Positions 61,754-64,000 of a DNA stretch of 64,000 bases are shown here, in pieces. The notes below the pieces were generated by a model. That model was given only the letters and a program-made list of their open reading frames with translations. It did not search any database and was not told the origin of the DNA. The DNA is from Streptomyces sp. NBC_00683 (GTDB lineage: Bacteria; Actinomycetota; Actinomycetes; Streptomycetales; Streptomycetaceae): positions 5,580,001 through 5,644,000 of the forward strand of contig NZ_CP109013.1 of NCBI RefSeq assembly GCF_036226745.1. The letters are read 5' to 3'. Made by a program: the position numbers and the translations under genes. Position 1 is the stretch's first letter, and every line of letters begins with the position of its first letter.

Positions 61754-62458
61754 GTGTCACACCGCGTCCTCGTCTCCCACATCCTCGGAGTGGTCCTGGC
61801 GCTGTCACTCACCGCCTGCGGATCCACGGCGGACAAGGACCCGGACGCCCCGGGCCCGGCGGCCGCGGGCAGTACGGCCGGCGGTGGCGCGGCCGACGAG
61901 GGCGGGTCACAGGACTGCCCCGACAAGCACGCGGTGACCGTCCAGGACGACAAATTCGGGGGGACGGCGGACATCGACCTGTGTGCCCGTCCCGAAGTGC
62001 ACCGGACAGCCGTCAGCGCGGACTGGGCCAGCGTGTACGACAGCGTCGGCGTGAGCCCGCCCCTCAACATCATGCCGGTCTCCTGCACGGGCGAGTCCGA
62101 GGACAGCTGCAAGGTGATCAAGGTCAGTGATGCCGAGCTGTGCAATCAGGCAAAGCCCGACTGCCACCCTCAGCGCGGCGAAGAGGTACCCGTGCTCTGT
62201 TCGGCCGTGGACAAGCTGAACTCCGACAGGCCGTACTACGGCGTGCTCCTCGACAGCAAGCGCCTGCTGTCCATGGGGACGGATCACGACCGGAGCTACA
62301 CCAAGGTCTTCACCGACAAGGGAGACATCCCCGTCGGCTACGTGGATGCCGAGAAACTGGAGAAGGTGCAGGGCCAACTGCCCTCCTGTGACGGCACCCT
62401 GCTCCATGGCTCGGGAGCCCGCACCCTCGGGCAGATGCAGGGCCTTCCCCTCGACTGA
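61754..62458 (+). CDS. putative lipoprotein
   Basis: GTG 61754 gives 234 residues with a lipoprotein signal (ILGVVLALSLTACGS), then a Gly/Ala/Pro-rich spacer and an outside domain. This domain has about nine cysteines (GSQDCPDK, DLCARPE, MPVSCTGESEDSCKV, AELCNQAKPDCHPQ, VLCSAVDK, LPSCDGTL), so it is probably disulfide-rich. I do not recognise the family. It follows a long repeat-containing intergenic region and precedes the tRNA on the opposite strand. Confidence 0.7.
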   Translation: MSHRVLVSHILGVVLALSLTACGSTADKDPDAPGPAAAGSTAGGGAADEGGSQDCPDKHAVTVQDDKFGGTADIDLCARPEVHRTAVSADWASVYDSVGVSPPLNIMPVSCTGESEDSCKVIKVSDAELCNQAKPDCHPQRGEEVPVLCSAVDKLNSDRPYYGVLLDSKRLLSMGTDHDRSYTKVFTDKGDIPVGYVDAEKLEKVQGQLPSCDGTLLHGSGARTLGQMQGLPLD

Positions 62459-62611
62459 CTCCGCGTGGGACGCGTCACCGTGTATTCACCGTGACCTCCC
62501 ACAAGAACCCGGCGACAACCGGACAGCGCCGGACCCTCCCCACCGTGACCTGGGGGCGGTCCGGCGCTTACGCGGTCGCTACGCCGCCCTCGCTACGGTG
62601 CTGTGACCTGC

Positions 62612-62635
62612 AAAAAAGACCCTCCCGAGGGAGGG
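62612..62635 (-). terminator. Rho-independent terminator of the tRNA gene
   Basis: On the minus strand, a 7-bp stem CCCTCCC/GGGAGGG with a two-base apex is followed by TCTTTTTT, the clearest intrinsic terminator in the window, 22 bases past the tRNA 3' end. Confidence 0.85.
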
Positions 62636-62656
62636 CCTGACGTCGTACGGGATGTG

Positions 62657-62729
62657 TGCCCCCGGCAGGACTCGAACCTGCGGCCAAGCGCTTAGAAGGC
62701 GCCTGCTCTATCCACTGAGCTACGGGGGC
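62657..62729 (-). tRNA. tRNA-Arg(UCU)
   Basis: The 73-nt cloverleaf has acceptor GCCCCCG/CGGGGGC with discriminator A, D-arm GCTCAGTGGATAGAGC, anticodon loop CTTCTAA (anticodon TCT, reading AGA/AGG) and T-arm GCAGGTTCGAGTCCTGC. CCA is not encoded. AGA is a very rare codon in this genome, so this is a low-demand tRNA. No integrase or duplicated 3' end was found next to it, so no element is inserted here. Confidence 0.95.
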
Positions 62730-63048
62730 CGGTGTCGGCCTCGATGGTCCGGAGGGCGCTGAATCAAGCCATCCGTGACCTTGCCGGGACAAGGATAGGG
62801 CTCAGATCGCCTCGTCCCGGTTGCTTCACCTGCGTGGCACGATGTGGAGGTTCGGTGAAGCGAACCGATAATCGCAGGTGGGTGCGATTCATGCACCGCT
62901 TTTGACGCCTCACGCCCCGGGTGTTGTGCACTCGTTATGCCTGCGCCCCACTCGTCCCCTCTGTCCCCCAACGTGGATCCGCCGCGCAGAGGGTGCCTAT
63001 ACGCTTCAAAAAGGCGTCAAAATTGGGCATTCTTCACATGTGGTAACC
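62730..63048. other. gene-free stretch between tRNA-Arg and the GTPase gene
   Basis: No coding frame. It holds an 11-bp perfect inverted repeat, TTTTGACGCCT (62900-62910) and AGGCGTCAAAA (63012-63022), each arm containing a -35-like TTGACG. Confidence 0.5.
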
Positions 63049-64000
63049 ATGGACGTACGGCCCCAGCTCATCGACGCACTTTCCGCCCTGCGCGACCGTG
63101 TCGCTGCCGTGCGTCTTCCACTCCCGCTGCCGGGAGCCGCGCGCTCCCGGCAGACGAGGACCGAACTGCTCGCCCAGCTCGACGACTATCTGGTGCCCAG
63201 GCTCAAGGATCCCGATGCGCCGCTCCTCGTGGTCATCGGGGGATCCACCGGCGCCGGCAAGTCGACGCTCGTCAACTCGCTCGTGGGATGCCGGGTCAGT
63301 GAGGCCGGTGTGCTGCGGCCGACCACCCGCACCCCCGTACTCGTCTGCCACCCGGACGATCACCACTGGTTCGCAGGGGTACGCGTGCTGCCGCAGCTGA
63401 CCCGGGTGTGGCTGCCGCCGGGGCAGGCCCCGGATCCGGACGGGCTCGACCACCTCGGCCCGGAGGGCGAGGACGACACCGTCCTGCGCGTGGAGACCGC
63501 GGCGACCCTGCCCCGGGGACTCGCGCTGCTGGACGCCCCGGACATCGATTCGCTCGTCGTACGGAACCGGGTGCTGGCCGCCGAACTCATCTGCGCCGCC
63601 GACGTATGGGTCATGGTGACCACCGCGTCCCGGTACGCCGACGCGGTGCCGTGGCATCTGCTGCGTACCGCCAAGGAGTACGACGCCTGCCTGGTCACCG
63701 TCCTGGACCGGGTACCGCACCAGGTGATCGGCGAAGTGTCCCGGCAGTTCGCGGCGCTGCTCACCCGGGCCGGACTGGGCGAGGTGCCCCGCTTCACCAT
63801 CCCGGAGCTGCCCGAGTCCGCGGAAGGCGGCAGCGGACTGCTGCCCACCACCGCCGTCGCGCCGCTGCGCTCCTGGCTCACCCACCGGGCACAGGATCCG
63901 GCGGCCCGTCAGCAGGCGGTGGGGCGTACGGCGTCCGGGGTCATCGAGTCGCTCAACGTGCGGATGCCCGAACTGGCCGGGGCGGTTGCCGCTCAGTACG
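63049..64000 (+). CDS. dynamin-like GTPase (3' truncated by the window)
   Basis: The frame opens at ATG 63049 ([18 protein letters not shown]) and stays open to the edge, giving 317 codons. It has a P-loop [15 protein letters not shown] (about residues 64-78), a switch-like PTTRTPVL segment, and a G3-like [10 protein letters not shown] with the Asp of Walker B. This fits a dynamin/YfjP-type GTPase of Streptomyces, often next to a second GTPase gene. The role is probably at the membrane, but the C-terminus that would show this is outside the window. Confidence 0.8.
   Translation, partial: MDVRPQLIDALSALRDRVAAVRLPLPLPGAARSRQTRTELLAQLDDYLVPRLKDPDAPLLVVIGGSTGAGKSTLVNSLVGCRVSEAGVLRPTTRTPVLVCHPDDHHWFAGVRVLPQLTRVWLPPGQAPDPDGLDHLGPEGEDDTVLRVETAATLPRGLALLDAPDIDSLVVRNRVLAAELICAADVWVMVTTASRYADAVPWHLLRTAKEYDACLVTVLDRVPHQVIGEVSRQFAALLTRAGLGEVPRFTIPELPESAEGGSGLLPTTAVAPLRSWLTHRAQDPAARQQAVGRTASGVIESLNVRMPELAGAVAAQY

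Noticed and set aside
62657..62729. tRNA-Arg as an integration site of a mobile element
   Set aside because: No integrase, excisionase or duplicated tRNA 3' end was found on either side within the window.
1..64000. Secondary-metabolite cluster or CRISPR/defence island
   Set aside because: No PKS, NRPS, terpene or RiPP core enzymes, no cas genes and no regularly spaced repeats were seen; the LAL regulator and FAD monooxygenase alone do not make a cluster.

Overview
The window is chromosomal DNA from a high-GC actinobacterium, almost certainly a Streptomyces. Third codon positions are almost all G or C, GTG and TTG starts are common, Tat and lipoprotein signals are frequent, and the citrate synthase, RecD-like helicase and S37 secreted peptidase match the Streptomyces types. 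It reads as ordinary chromosome with accessory metabolic blocks. I see no transposase, integrase, prophage or CRISPR array.

Layout. 1-6.9 kb: the end of an ABC exporter, a small secreted protein, a secreted S37 tripeptidyl aminopeptidase, a lipoprotein, a Tat-exported GH3 N-acetylhexosaminidase and a LysR/EamA pair. 7.9-13.0 kb: an uncharacterised LacI-controlled carbohydrate pathway (Gfo/Idh/MocA dehydrogenase, DUF993 aldolase-like protein, two xylose-isomerase-like barrels). 13.3-19.2 kb: hypotheticals, a methyltransferase, RecD2-type helicase and citrate synthase. 19.3-19.7 kb: a gene-free stretch holding a 6C-like small RNA. 19.7-25.8 kb: CopA/CopZ copper export with a CsoR-type operator, and a TetR/MMPL efflux pair. 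27.4-34.8 kb: myo-inositol catabolism (IolE-like, IolC, Cgl0159-type aldolase, IolB, IolD, IolA). 35-43 kb: membrane proteins, a GNAT enzyme, a hydrolase-ABC fusion with its permease and a VWA lipoprotein. 42.9-48.0 kb: a rhamnose-type ABC importer with mutarotase. 48.4-55.3 kb: GNAT, a phosphoribosyltransferase-hydrolase fusion, a HAD phosphatase, hypotheticals and an alpha/beta hydrolase. 55.5-60.8 kb: TetR, an FAD monooxygenase and a giant LuxR (LAL) regulator. 60.9-64 kb: two envelope proteins, tRNA-Arg(UCU) and a dynamin-like GTPase that runs off the end.

How the parts work together. Several blocks are self-contained sugar-use modules: import (rhamnose type), ring opening and aldol cleavage (inositol), and an unknown sugar-acid or polyol route. 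Each has recognisable operator-like palindromes. Copper export, MMPL efflux and the FAD monooxygenase each sit beside, or under, their likely repressor site. The most unusual items are the twin C6-loop RNA after citrate synthase, the membrane hydrolase fused to an ABC ATPase, the DUF993 pathway, a LacI-operator promoter that leads into no gene, and a short leader peptide ORF with a hairpin over the next gene's ribosome site.
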